From Dioscorea cayenensis subsp. rotundata (taxonomy: Eukaryota; Streptophyta; Magnoliopsida; Dioscoreales; Dioscoreaceae), in NCBI RefSeq assembly GCF_009730915.1, contig NC_052482.1, forward strand, positions 21,561,912 to 21,625,911: a DNA stretch of 64,000 nucleotides. The letters run 5' to 3'. The first letter of the stretch is position 1. Every line of letters starts with the position of its first letter. Made by a program: the position numbers and the translations under genes. Positions 9,734-21,233 of this stretch are shown in pieces. The notes below the pieces were generated by a model, which saw nothing but the letters and a program-made list of their open reading frames with translations, made no database searches and was not told where the DNA came from.

Positions 9734-12700
9734 TACAGATGAATAGTTCTCATATACATCAAGGTCATAAGGATGGCAATGTACATCTGCAACCCTGTAC
9801 GCAGGACAAAGTCATCTCACTCCTTCGTAAGTGCTGAATAGCATAATTCATTAACAAGATGAGGAACACACAATATAATTCAGGAAAAACTAAATCAGAA
9901 CTTAAATTTCCCAACCTCCATTGTGGTCTTATTGTGGACAACAAAGTAATTATGCCAGTGAAAGAGCATGGATAATACAAACATAAGGGAAATAGCAAAG
10001 CGCCACATGCAATCTGTCAGGTTAATAGATGATAAGTACACAATGAAGTGGAAGGGAGATTAAAGAGGAATATGAAAACATACTTACATGCGGGATCATC
10101 AGAAAAGTGTCTGATAAATGACAAGAGTATATATCTTGTAAATCAACTAAAGAAAGTTCAAACGTATCATTGTGTAGCCGTAGATTGCAACAACATACAT
10201 AATCACCGGAAAAAAAAATCTTGTAGTTTCGATACCCCCACACAGTTGCTTAGCCAGATACAGTGATGGTCCTGATATCATTGGAGGAATGAGTCAGAAA
10301 ACAAACATAATTTTGAATTTCATAAAGGTTATAGCATGAGCACTTCATATAGGCTATCATGAAAGTAGATGTCACAATTGTTATATACATAGCTTACTGG
10401 CACAAGCAGCATCTATGCAGCTAAATAGAGCAAAGACGATCTTAAAACAAAACTGAACTCTGTTCAATAAATTACAGAAAGTAATTTCCTTCAACTATAG
10501 CAACGAAGGTATTTGCAGAAACATAAACTAGTATGCAGCAAACACATACCATCAACATGTGTTCGTTGGTTGAAGAAATTAGTTGCTTATTTATAATAAA
10601 TTAAATAAATTTAGGTACAAGAAAAACATTATTAGACAGCTTGTAATGGAACTAATCTACACTACAGTTTATTATCAATTACAACCAAAATATATTTTGG
10701 ACAAAAGATAAAACAACAGTGACGCCCAACCATTTCTCAGAATAGCAAGCACAAAATGCATAGGTACATGCTTAAAAAGCATGCCATGTTTACAACTAAG
10801 AGCTAATCAGGATATCAACCCCATTGGTCTAAGCATCTAAATTCCCAAACTGTATGCTAGTTCAATTTACAGAAATAATGCCTAAGAACATTGTGGCTTG
10901 GTATATTATGATAATCCCCTAGTAAATCTACAAATTTGGAATATAAATCATGTTTTTGACAGTATGCTAACAACATAAATGTAGAAAAAAAAAGTTGTTA
11001 TCAAGATTGATGTAATGTAGAAATCATATCAACTTCATAAGTAATTTCTTGAACAAAAGTGAATCATTTTTCATCCAAGAAGCTGAAACACACCGAATAG
11101 AAGCAAATAATAAAAAATAATAATAATAACCAGTTAAGCACTGCAACATTCAGAAAGTACAAAATTTGAAAATAAATCTAATTCAAGAAATGGTAACTTC
11201 ACAAAAGAGAGGGTATTAACAGACTCATCATGACTATATCAATATAACTGCTACAACAGAACCACACTAAGCAAGTTTCAGTGAGTTCGTTATCTAATGT
11301 TAGAGAAGGTCATCATCAAACAAATTGGCAACTTAAAATGATAAGTAAAAATCTACCATCCTAGCCGAGATCACTTAGTTAAGGTGCTAAATTTGGAGCT
11401 GCCTAGCTAGATCAAGTTTTAATGATAGGGGAATTAAGGATGAATGACACTACAACATGCTATATATTTCACCTACTAATGTATAAGGCATGTCGCAAAT
11501 CATGAAAGCAAAACAAATTATTTATTAACTCTTAGTTCGATAAAGGCTACAATCACGGAAAGAACTTCACAACTTGATCATGTATGATTTATGCCAGTAT
11601 CTAAAGTAGAGCAATCGTTGTTGTTACTTCCCCATACAGATTTATACTGATATACGTTGGCACATAATCTAATCATCACCTCCTGCCCGTCCATTATCTA
11701 TTGACATATCTTTGATGCCACTCGACTCGCCAGCCGAAACTCTTTGTTTCCACCATTGATCTCTTCTACTGCTTATTATCTAGTTTATCATGCATGGGGA
11801 CATCAAAAATTAAATAAGTCACCGTTAAATCCTGACTGACTATATATTCTTACTGTACTAATTGCATTAATTTCTTACATCTTGTGCTAAATAAATTGGA
11901 CAGACTTGTTACTTGGAAAAAATTTGAAATAAAGAAGAATATAGTCAATGAAAACTTTGAATGAGATTGAAAAATTTCCAATCAGTAGTTGAGAATACAC
12001 AAAGGCAGGGCTACAAATAGTATAAGATGGGCTTAAGATCACCTCATGCAATGATTTTTGACAGGAATATTTGATGAAAATAAGCAATCAGGACTTCTGG
12101 TGAAATGCAATGACTATCTCAATGATAGCCAAGTGCTCATTGTTTAGAATCCATAATAATATACATGATTTTATTTTAATGATATTTAATCTTGATATCA
12201 TATATATATATATGTGTGTGTGTATTAAGATATGCATGAATGTACAAGCAACGCTAACCCTCAACCTTGATTAAACGAAGAAAATCTAGTTTTGCTAAGA
12301 AAAACAATAGCCATTGCTTTTCTCTAGTGGAGTTTTCAAGAAAATATAATTAGCAAGAGTTAAAGTGAAATTATTATGAACTTCTAAGTTCCTAAACTTT
12401 TTTTGTGCTCTTTTCTCCTTGTGAAATGCACTTCAACCTTCAAAATTGATCTTGTTGTGGGTGAGGATCGACATGATCAATGATATCTTTCGCATGCAAA
12501 TCTATACTTGATTGAAGCTCATTTTTTAAATTTCAACAATAATAAAAGATCCATTGCTTCAACATCCAAATTAAAAGCAAAGGGTTCAAGTTATTATTAA
12601 TCGCCCATCCATCCTAGCTAAACCAAAAGCAAACCAATAAACACTACCATGAACTTGGTTTCAGAATTGTATCACAACCATATTACATAAGAAATCCACC

Positions 12701-13070
12701 ATTTTCAAACAAATCACTCAATCTCTTAAGCAACATCCTTCACTAGAGCACAAGCAAACCTGAAGCACATAGAATCTAATAAATAGTCTTATGACAATGA
12801 ACAAGAATACCTTCTTAACTTCATGCAGGGAGATATCAATGTTCTCTAGGTCTGGTTTGTGACATAAAGGCACGGTTCCTGGATTACTCAAAATAATTGT
12901 AATGTAAGTGAGCAGAGTCATGGCGGCGAGGTTAGAGAAGATAACAACATTGAAAAACCCCATAGTAGAGTTCATTCCAAGCTAGTTGTTAATGATCTCA
13001 AAGACTGTGGCATAGTAGAGATAGACCATAATAAAAAAAAATGATTACCACTAAGGTCATCACACGTTTT
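9590..13070 (-). pseudogene. Decayed DHHC S-acyltransferase (PAT) copy 1
   Basis: Homologous to the intact PAT gene at 21234-22660, same orientation. Recognisable remnants are exon 1 (~12810-13065), a scrap of exon 2 (~10320-10360), exon 3 with HHC (~10170-10265), exon 5 (~9905-10015), exon 6 (~9735-9845) and part of the last exon (~9595-9645). The frame is broken several times. Exon 1 has an in-frame stop within the segment matching the intact gene's DKWLGL. Exons 3, 5 and 6 have shifted frames, and the last exon is internally deleted. Intron 1 is swollen by about 2.2 kb compared with the other copies. It cannot encode an acyltransferase. Confidence 0.8.
10430..12690. other. ~2.2-kb insertion of unknown kind inside PAT copy 1
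   Basis: Copies 1 and 3 share sequence on both sides of this stretch (compare 10350-10430 with 18230-18300), but copy 3 lacks the middle. It is AT-rich with no coding domain I recognise. I could not find clear terminal repeats or a target duplication. Confidence 0.5.
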
Positions 13071-13075
13071 TGGGT

Positions 13076-13449
13076 TTTTAATAGGTAGTTGGGGATGCAA
13101 CATTGATTTGAAAATTAAAGCAGAATTTAATCATTAAGTAGAAGGAATAGGTGTGGATATGGAGGTGGTAGAAGAGGTAGAGAACATTGTGAATTGAAGC
13201 TATTAAGCAATTGCTCTGATACCATAAAGAAGATAGGCAGAAAGATATAAATGAAAGAGCATACTTTCTCATGATGTATTGAGGCATTTATAGAACTTTA
13301 TAGGAGAGTGTGGTTATTACGTGTTGGGGTAGTTACATATAAGATGAGATAGTGGCAAACATACTATAGAACATTCAAATTTTGAATTTTGATTTGACTT
13401 GTTCTAATATTTTTCTTTTAAACTTTGAAATCATATTTTTCCTTGAACA
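13076..13449 (-). mobile_element. Old LTR-retroelement fragment (LTR plus primer-binding site)
   Basis: Interrupts the flank upstream of PAT copy 1, because the other PAT copies lack this stretch. On the minus strand a segment starting TGTTCAAGG (13449) is followed by TGGTATCAGAGC (13224-13213), the usual primer-binding site complementary to initiator tRNA-Met. This indicates an LTR of roughly 220 bp and a little internal sequence. It is a broken, partial relic, probably Ty1/copia-like or a miniature LTR element. The exact ends are uncertain. Confidence 0.5.
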
Positions 13450-14095
13450 AAGATGAGAGCAGAGGTGATGCTCAGTCGAAGTTTCCTAGAGTGAGAGGAG
13501 AAGGAGGAGAAAAGCTGAGTGGGAGAAGAAGAGAAGCAACTTGCTATTTATTGATAGTTTGAATGGTGACATGTCATCATGGTTGTGTGCATACATACAA
13601 CGTGGCAGTGCATGGTGTTGGGTTCAAAAGTGAAGGTGAGTCACAATTATCTTATGTCACTCGCGCTAAATGCTTATCCACATTGTGTATGACGTGTACC
13701 TTTAATTTGTTCTCGTTCATTTAGATAAATGCAGAATTTAATTGAATTTTGTTGATTGTCAATATATTAATTGTATAACTAAAATCAGGTATATGTAATA
13801 TTATTTTTTATTTTATGTAGCAATTAAGGCTAGGTTTATAGAAAGAAGGCGTAAAAAAACTAGTGAAAAGTTAAAGAAACCTGATCTCTTTTGATGCTTG
13901 AGTGATGACGTGGCATAAGGGTTGTCCTGATACCAATGAAAATGAGTTAGAGAAAACCGACTTCTTTTGATGCTTGAGTAATGATTTTGTATGAGGGTTG
14001 TCCAAGTACAGGGCCAATGAAAGCGAGTTAGAGAAAACCGACTTCTTTTAATGCTTAAGTGATGATGTGTCATGAAGGTCATTCCTATGACCTAA
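13450..14095. repeat. PAT promoter-flank copy with ~90-bp tandem repeats
   Basis: 13450-13720 matches the upstream flank of the other PAT copies. 13880-14090 holds about 2.3 tandem units built around CTTTTGATGCTTGAGTGATG and a GGTTGTCC...CCAATGAAA segment. These look derived from the same flank (compare 15570-15620). Confidence 0.7.
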
Positions 14096-14619
14096 AACGT
14101 GGTAGTGAAAGAGGTGCAGAGTCCAAAAGTTGACCTGAGTTACCCACCAATATGCTTATCCAATGCTCGGTTTATTATGTATCTTTTATTTCTTTAATTT
14201 TGTATATAAACGCAAAACAATCACGACCTTTGATCTTCAACCAGTGTAATGATAGGATATTAAACTCTTAACCTTTAGCTTTGGAGAAAAAGAAGTTATA
14301 ACTTTTTTTTTATTGTAAAACTAGTTATTAAAGTATATCTTGTGCCATTTTTTTATTAAAGAAAATAAATAAATAAAATTATGATTATGTGATTTTATCA
14401 TACATTAATATTCTTGCATTTAGCTAATTAAAAATTAATGATATGATTAAATTATCCAATTCACTTAATCTAGTTAAAATTATTAAGTTAAGATTAATTA
14501 GAGAATGGAACATATTAATAATTAAATTTATCAATATTGATCGAATTAAACATTGATTAGCTGAGATAAAGAATTCCTTCAATTAAATGTAATTTGTCTG
14601 GTAAATGGACGATAGTACA

Positions 14620-16740
14620 CAATGAAATGGGTCTTGTATGCTTCACCAGTTTGTGGTTGACTCTTGAAAACATCACATGCAACACATATCAGAAGGATCT
14701 GAAATAAGATTGATCATCAAAGAAGTGTCTTACAAATAATAAGAGTATCTTGTAAACCTGTTAAAGGAAGTTAAAATGTACTATTGCATGGCCGTAGGTT
14801 GCTACTGCATACATAACTATCAAAAAGAAAAATATTATAGTTCCGATGCCCCACACAGTTGCTAAGCCAAATATAGTGATGGTCTTTATACCATTAGAGG
14901 AATGAGTTAGTAAATCGGCTTATGTAAAAAGTGGCTTATGTAAAAAGTGACCGAAGAACAAAGGGAGCAACAATACATACCATCCTCAAAATATATTTGT
15001 TGCATATATTGCAGTGATGCACACGAGGAGGCTTATAGCGGGAGCACTTCATAGAAAATCTTGACTCTCCATTCTAACTCATTTGAACAAATCATTCAAT
15101 CTCGTAAGCAGCATTCTTTACTAGAGCACAAGAAAAATCGAAGCTCATAGAATCTAATATATAGCCTTATGATAACGAACAAGAATACCTTCTTGACTTG
15201 TTGTAAGGAGATATCAGGGTTCTCTAAGTTTGGTCTACTGAAGCATGGTTCCCTAGATCACTCAAAAAAGCCATTACGTAAATGAGCATAGTCATGGAGG
15301 TGAGGAGAGTAAACAAAACAATATCGAAAAGCCCAATGCTAGAGTTCAATCTAAACCAGTTGTCAATAGCCTCAAAGACTAACTACAATATAAAGAAAAT
15401 GAATGCTACTTGGGTCATCACACGTTTAGGTTCCTGTGACCTCGTTATTACGATCCTAAAGAAATGCTCTTGCTGGGTCAGAGGGGTTGGAGACGGTAAA
15501 GCAATGATGGCAGGGGATGGTAAAGCAAGAGGGGGAGGAGGGAAAGAGCGAGTGTGAGATGGAGAGAAGCAACCGACTAGTTTTTTATGGTTTGAGTGGT
15601 GATGCGTCGTCATGGTTGTGTCTATACATACGATGTGGTAGTGTATGGCGTTGGGCCCAAAAAGTGAGCCTGAGTCACTATGGTCTTTTGCCGCTTGGGT
15701 TGAATGCTTATCTATAATGTAAATCACTATTATATTCTTATGGCGCCCGCATTAAATGCTTATCAACTGTTGTTTATGAGAGTAATGAATTATAAATATC
15801 TTATTTATTGCAAAAGTGGTTATTAACATATATCTTTTGTCATGTTTTGTTTTATTAAATAAAATAAATAAATAAAAGTATGATTATGTGATTTTATCAT
15901 CAAATAATATTTTTTTGCATTTAGCTAATTAAAATTTAATAATATGATTAAATTATAAATTACTTTTTATCGATTTAAAAGTATTAAGTTAAGATTTAGA
16001 GAATGGAACATGTGGGGGTTTTTCCGAATATATTATATATATGTTTATTAATCAAATTGTTGAGTTTCTTATTAATTAAAAATCCTTTTATATTCTCATT
16101 TTTTTGTTAAATCTAGATCAAAGACACATTTATGGATTAATTTATAGAATTAAAATTTATATATTTTACTTAGATGACAGATAAGTATTATATATATAAT
16201 GGATAAATCATAACTTTTATTAGATAATAAGTACTATCTTTTCAAATAAATATTTTTAGAATCTAATTTTTGAAAAAAAAATAATCATCTTAAAATAGTT
16301 AATAATTAATTTAAAAATCTATCAATAATAGTAAGCACCTATTAGTCATTTTAATAATTTTTATTTTAGCTAATCAATTTTTAATTGAATTAATATTAAT
16401 ACATTTAATTATTTTTGTAAAAAAAACTTTTTAAAAAATAATTAAATTTATTAATATTAATCAAACTAAACGTTGATTAGCTCAGATAAGAATTTCTTCA
16501 ATCTCTTGTTTTTGAACCAAATATTTTTATATAAATTTAAATTACACTTTATTCCATTTCCATAATAATTTGATGTGTGGTTTGCGCGTAAAAAAACTAC
16601 TAAAACAAAGTCCGAAATATTTTTAATGAAACGCATATAAAAGTAAGCAATTATGATAATAGGAATGTGATGGTTGAGTATTAATAGTGTTTGTGGGTAC
16701 ACTCAATTGCATGTAATGTTATAGCAGTTATAGATATGTA
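14620..16740. repeat. Segmental duplication unit B (PAT array)
   Basis: Second unit: PAT remnant, promoter flank (15450-15720) and the shared AT-rich tail (~15780-16740). The tail ends near TGGTTGAGTATTAAT, which recurs at ~20262 and ~24001. Confidence 0.75.
14630..15450 (-). pseudogene. Decayed, truncated PAT copy 2
   Basis: Contains equivalents of exons 1 (~15200-15440), 2 (~14990-15080), 3 (~14770-14885) and 4 (~14630-14710) of the intact PAT gene. Exons 5-7 are absent. The catalytic motif has become DHHY and the zinc-binding CRD has lost further Cys (FSMKCS in place of FCMKCS, NKY in place of NKC). Exon 1 has in-frame stops. It is a pseudogene with no plausible enzyme activity. Confidence 0.8.
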
Positions 16741-16789
16741 AACTCAAAAAATGATTATTCTTTTATTCTTAAAGAAAAGAGGAGAATCA

Positions 16790-17140
16790 ATAGTGTTGAT
16801 GATATTTTGATGGCAGGCACAGATATAAATGCAAATGCAGTCTCTTAAATTAAAAAAATTTTGATACTCAGTTCATGATTAAAGGATCTTGGAAACTTAA
16901 ATTTTTTTCCTAGAACGGAAAGATATGTCAAGGAGGCAAATGGAGTTACTTTGACTCAAAGAAAATTTGCAATGGATTTAATTGAAGAGTATAATTGTAA
17001 ATCATATACTTCAGTTATTAGTCCTTTTTGCCTGCAGGAATAAAATTGAGCATGGATGATAGATCTCCTCTTGGAAAATCCTCTTGCTTAACATGCACTA
17101 GACCTGAGATATTTCCTATGTTGTGCAATACCTCAGCCAG
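16790..17140 (+). mobile_element. Ty1/copia pol fragment (reverse transcriptase/RNase H region), fossil
   Basis: Conceptual translation gives the Ty1/copia signature order: a DDILMAGTD-like catalytic block, then a FDTQFMIKDLG-like block, then an FAMDLIEEY-like block. The fragment is short, broken and without visible LTRs, so it is an old relic. It abuts the left edge of duplication unit C. Confidence 0.75.
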
Positions 17141-17399
17141 TGAGACTAGACCGAGCTGGACTCAAATGGGCCGGGCACACCACTTTATTTCGGTCGGCCT
17201 TTGATTTTGAGAATACATTTATACATATGGACACATTAATAGTATCAATTGTTAAAATTATATAAATTAAAATATTGAAGTATATAGTAATTATTTAATA
17301 GACTTTTTTTAAATTCAAAATTTATAAAAATAGCTTAACTTGGGTTACTATGTCAGAAATTTATAAGATAAGAAGGAGAATTTATTGATATACAAACAT

Positions 17400-18577
17400 A
17401 TAGCCATCTGGACATCTCCTTTTGTTTTCTTTGGTATTCTTCTCTTCTTGTTCGACTATATATATAAATAATTACCGATGAAAAGTTCTTATATACACCA
17501 AGGTCATTAAGGATGACAATGTACATCTGCAACTCTGTCCATGGGACCAAGTCGATCCTCTCACCCCTTGTATGTGTTAAATAGAATAATCCATTAACAA
17601 GATTAGACACATAATATACGTCAGAGCATGGTTAATACAAAGATCAGGGGAACTAGCAAAGCGCCACATGCAATCTATCAGGTTAATAGATGATAAGTAC
17701 ACAATGAAGTGGATTTGAGATTAGATCTAGGAATGAGAAATTAAACCTACATGTGAAATCTTGTATGCTTCACTAGTTTGTTGTTGAGTCCTGAAAATAA
17801 CACGCGCGGCATATATTAGAAGTATCTGAAATGAGATCATTAGAGAAGTGTATGACAAATGATAAGAGTATCTTGTAAATCAGTTAAAGAAAATTTAAAT
17901 ATAGACACAATTGCGTAGCTGCAGGTTGCTACAGCATACATAAACACCAGAAAGAAAAGAAAATCTTGTAGTTTTGATACTCCACACAATTGCTCGGGCC
18001 AGATACATTGATGGTCCTGATACCATTATAGGAATCAGTCAATAAGCAAACATAATTTTAAATTTTATGTAAATAGTGATCAAAGAACAAATGAGCAATA
18101 ATACATATTATCCTCAAAATACATTTGTCGTTTATACTGAAATGATGCGCACAAGGAGGCTTATAGCGGGAGCACTTCAAACAGAATCTCAACTCTGTAT
18201 TCTGAAAGCATAATATTACAAAAACCATGGGTTATCATGAGAGTAGATATCACAATTGTTATATATAAGCAGCATCTATACAGCTAGACAATGAAGAAAT
18301 ATACCTGCTTGACTTAACAGGGAGATAATAGGCTTTCTCTAGGTCTAGCGTATAATGTTGAGGCACGGTTCCCAGATCGCCACTCAAAATAGCCATAATG
18401 TAAGTGAGCAAAGTCATGACCATAAAGAAAGAGAGAGCAAAACGGTGTTGAAGAACCCCCGGCACAGTTCAATCCAAGCCAATTGTGAATAGTCTCAAAG
18501 ACTGTGGCATAATAAAAATAGACCATAATAAGGAAAACGATTACTACTGGGATTATCACACGTTTGGGTCCATACAT
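17400..18577 (-). pseudogene. Decayed PAT copy 3
   Basis: Equivalents of exons 1-6 of the intact PAT gene can be followed: exon 1 ~18310-18577, exon 2 ~18110-18205, exon 3 ~17905-18015, exon 4 ~17755-17830, exon 5 ~17600-17675 and exon 6 ~17480-17585. The last exon is missing. Exon 1 carries a frameshift after the first membrane segment. The active-site motif reads DHQC followed by another frame change, and CRD residues have changed (HHF in place of HHC). No functional product is expected. Confidence 0.8.
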
Positions 18578-18614
18578 ACAAAGTGGCAGTGTATGGGGTT
18601 GGGTTCAAAAGTGA

Positions 18615-19310
18615 GTGTGACTCACCGTTGTCTTCTTCCGCTGACGCTGAATGCTTATTCACATTGGGTCGTCTTCTTCTACCGCTCACGTTGAATGCTT
18701 ATTCACGTTGGGTGGTCGTTTTCTACCTTTCGCGTTGAATGTTTATCCACGTTGGGTCGTCTTCATCTACCGCTCGCGCTGAATGCTTATTCATGTTGGG
18801 TGGTCGTTTTCTACTTTTCGTGTTGAATATTTATCCAGGTTGGGTCGTCTTCTTCTGCCGCTCGGGCTGAATGTTTATCCATATTGGGTCATCCTTTTCT
18901 ACAGCTGACGCTGAATATTAGGTCACCATTTTCTGCCCTTAACACTGAATGTTTATCTGAATATTGGGTTGTCATTTTCTGCCCTTAGCACTAAATGCTT
19001 ATCCACGTTAAGTCATGACGCTAAATGCTTATCCACGTTGGATCGTCTTCTTCCGCCGCTCGCGTTGAAAGCTTATCCAAGTTGGGTGGTTGTTTTATGC
19101 CTTTCAGGCTGAATACTTATCCACGTTGGGTGGTCGTTTTCTACCCTTCACGCTGAATGCTTATCCACGTTGGGTCGTCTTCTTCTGCCGCTCACGCTGA
19201 ATGCTTATCCACGTGGGTCATCATTTTCTGCCCTTTGCGTTGAATGCTTATTCACGTTGAATCATCTTTTTCTACGGCTCGCACTCAATGTTTATCCACA
19301 TTGGGTATCA
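18615..19310. repeat. Minisatellite, ~46-bp unit, about 15 copies
   Basis: Degenerate head-to-tail units of the pattern GCTGAATGCTTATCCACGTT, GGGTCGTCTTCTTCTGCC, GCTC. Some units carry GGTGGTCGTTTTCTACC instead, so two alternating unit variants exist. A shorter version with about four units lies at ~22900-23085 beside the intact gene, and near-single units lie at ~13655-13690 and ~15695-15720. There are no unique spacers between units. Confidence 0.9.
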
Positions 19311-20175
19311 CATATATCTTTGTTAGTTTAAATAAATGAGGAATTTAATTAGATTTTGTTAATTATTAATATATTAAATAAAACTATGATTATCGGGTTT
19401 TATCATGCATAATATTCTGGCATTTAGTTGATTAAAAATTAATAACATGATTAAATTATAGAATTCTTTTAATTGATTTAAAAGTATGAAGTTAAGATCT
19501 AGAGAATGGAACATGTGGTTTTTTTTTGTTGGGATATTATATATATATATATATATATATTAATAAAATTGTTTTATTTTTTTAATTAAAATCTTTTACA
19601 TGGGATACAATAAAAAATATATGATATTCTCACATTTTTTTTAAAAAAAAATCTGGATTTAAAACACATTTATGGATTAATTCATAGAATTAAAATATAG
19701 ATGTTATATTTTGTTAAAAAATAGATATTTTTTTTATAGATACATGAAATGGATAAATCATAACTTTTTTTTTATAATAAGTATTATCTTTTCAAACAAA
19801 TATTTTAAAAACTAATATTTGAAACAAAAAATCATCTAAACAAAAACACTTTAGTAATTAATTTAAAAATCTATCAATAATAATCAGCACTTATTGATAT
19901 ATTAATAATTATTATTTGAGCTAATCCGTATTTAATTTGATTAATATTAATAAATTTAATATTTTTAAAAATATTTTTTTAAATAATTAAATTTATTAAT
20001 ATTGATCAAATTAAACATTTATAAGCTCAAATAACAATTCCTCCAATCTCTTATTTTTGAACCAAATAATTTTATATAAATTTAAATTACACTTTATTCC
20101 ATTTCCATAATGATTTGATGCGTGTTTACCCGTATTTCTATTTAAAAAAACTACTAAAACAAAGCCTTAAGCATT

Positions 20176-20206
<31 letters not shown>

Positions 20207-20279
20207 TTAAATGCATATAATATTAGCAATTAAGATAATGGGAATGAGATGGTTGAGTATTAACTACTGGCTGTAATTT

Positions 20280-21110
20280 ATCATTACATTAACTTTTTTT
20301 ATATTTCATCAGACTAAAAATTATGCAATATACATCCAGATGTTGCTTCATTATAAAATTACCTGCAGAAAATAACAATTATATTATTTTTTAAAGTAAC
20401 AAAATATATATTATTGTTATAAACAGTTTTTTTCCTCTCAATAATCATTATGAAATGTTGACTCTTTTTACTTGAGTTAAGTAAAAAAAAATGAAAACGT
20501 GGATTTAAAGTTTAATTATTTACATTAGTTTCAAAAAGAAAAATTCATCTTTTATCAAAAAAAAGGTGGTTTCCTAATGTGAGAGCAACAGTGTGGTCGC
20601 CGGTCGGTTGCTTACATTGACTATAATTTTTTTTTTTATTTTATTTTATTTTTTTATTAAAGAAGGTGATAGTTCACTCTCGTCATCTGTTCTAAAACAT
20701 AGTTTATATTGAAAAAAAAAATCAAAAAGATAAATTTCACCGTTGTTAAATAATTCATAAATTTGAGCTCTTTCTTCAATGCTTCCATTAGCTAAAAGAG
20801 TTAGATCGAGAGAAATTCCATTTATCAAAATTATATGAATAAATTTTTTATATATATATATATATATATATAATTCATAAAAAGTAAACAATTGAAAATT
20901 CATATAAAGAAACAGAATAAAAATCTCAAAATAGCACAAAAAGGAAGGTAAAACATGAGAGCGAGGTGGATTTTGAACTCATCTCTGGTACCTTTCTCTT
21001 GCAAGAGTGCGTTACATGTACTATCATTTTTTATTGCTTAAAGTTAAATAGATTTAAAATACATTGCCTGATTTTGTTTTTTAAATATTAGAAGATAAAA
21101 AAAAGGGGAG
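20280..21110. other. Spacer between duplication units C and D
   Basis: AT-rich. The minus strand has a 97-codon frame (20646-20939) that I do not recognise. 20940-21010 contains a GAACTCATCTCTGGTACC stretch that resembles repeat-derived DNA, but I could not place it in a family. Confidence 0.4.
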
Positions 21111-21233
21111 ATTTTATTGATTTATTATAGCATATGTAAACTAGGTTTCTGAAAACAATGTACAAACATATGGCCATCTAGCCATCTAGGCATCTCCTTT
21201 TGTTTTCTTTGGTATTCTTCTCTTCATGTCTGA

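Larger units (their letters stand above)
9410..14600. repeat. Segmental duplication unit A (PAT array)
   Basis: First of four related units. It starts with a GGGCCGGGC-containing block near 9420 that recurs near 17165, contains a decayed PAT gene, a pre-PAT flank around 13450-13720, and an AT-rich tail (14330-14590) that recurs in all four units. It is lengthened by insertions at ~10430-12690 and ~13076-13449. Confidence 0.75.
17150..20280. repeat. Segmental duplication unit C (PAT array)
   Basis: Third unit. Its left flank matches 9410-9490, followed by a decayed PAT copy, a strongly expanded minisatellite (18615-19310) and the shared AT-rich tail (19320-20280). Confidence 0.75.

Noticed and set aside
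15383-15727. 114-codon minus-strand open frame
   Set aside because: It joins the PAT copy 2 exon-1 remnant to promoter flank and is not a gene of its own.
18615-19310. CRISPR-like regular repeat array
   Set aside because: Units are degenerate and adjoin without unique spacers, and the context is plant nuclear DNA. It is a minisatellite.
20646-20939. 97-codon minus-strand open frame (SLDLTLLANGSIEERAQIYE region)
   Set aside because: The middle looks protein-like, but I could not place it in a family and the ends are simple TA sequence. Left as unresolved spacer.
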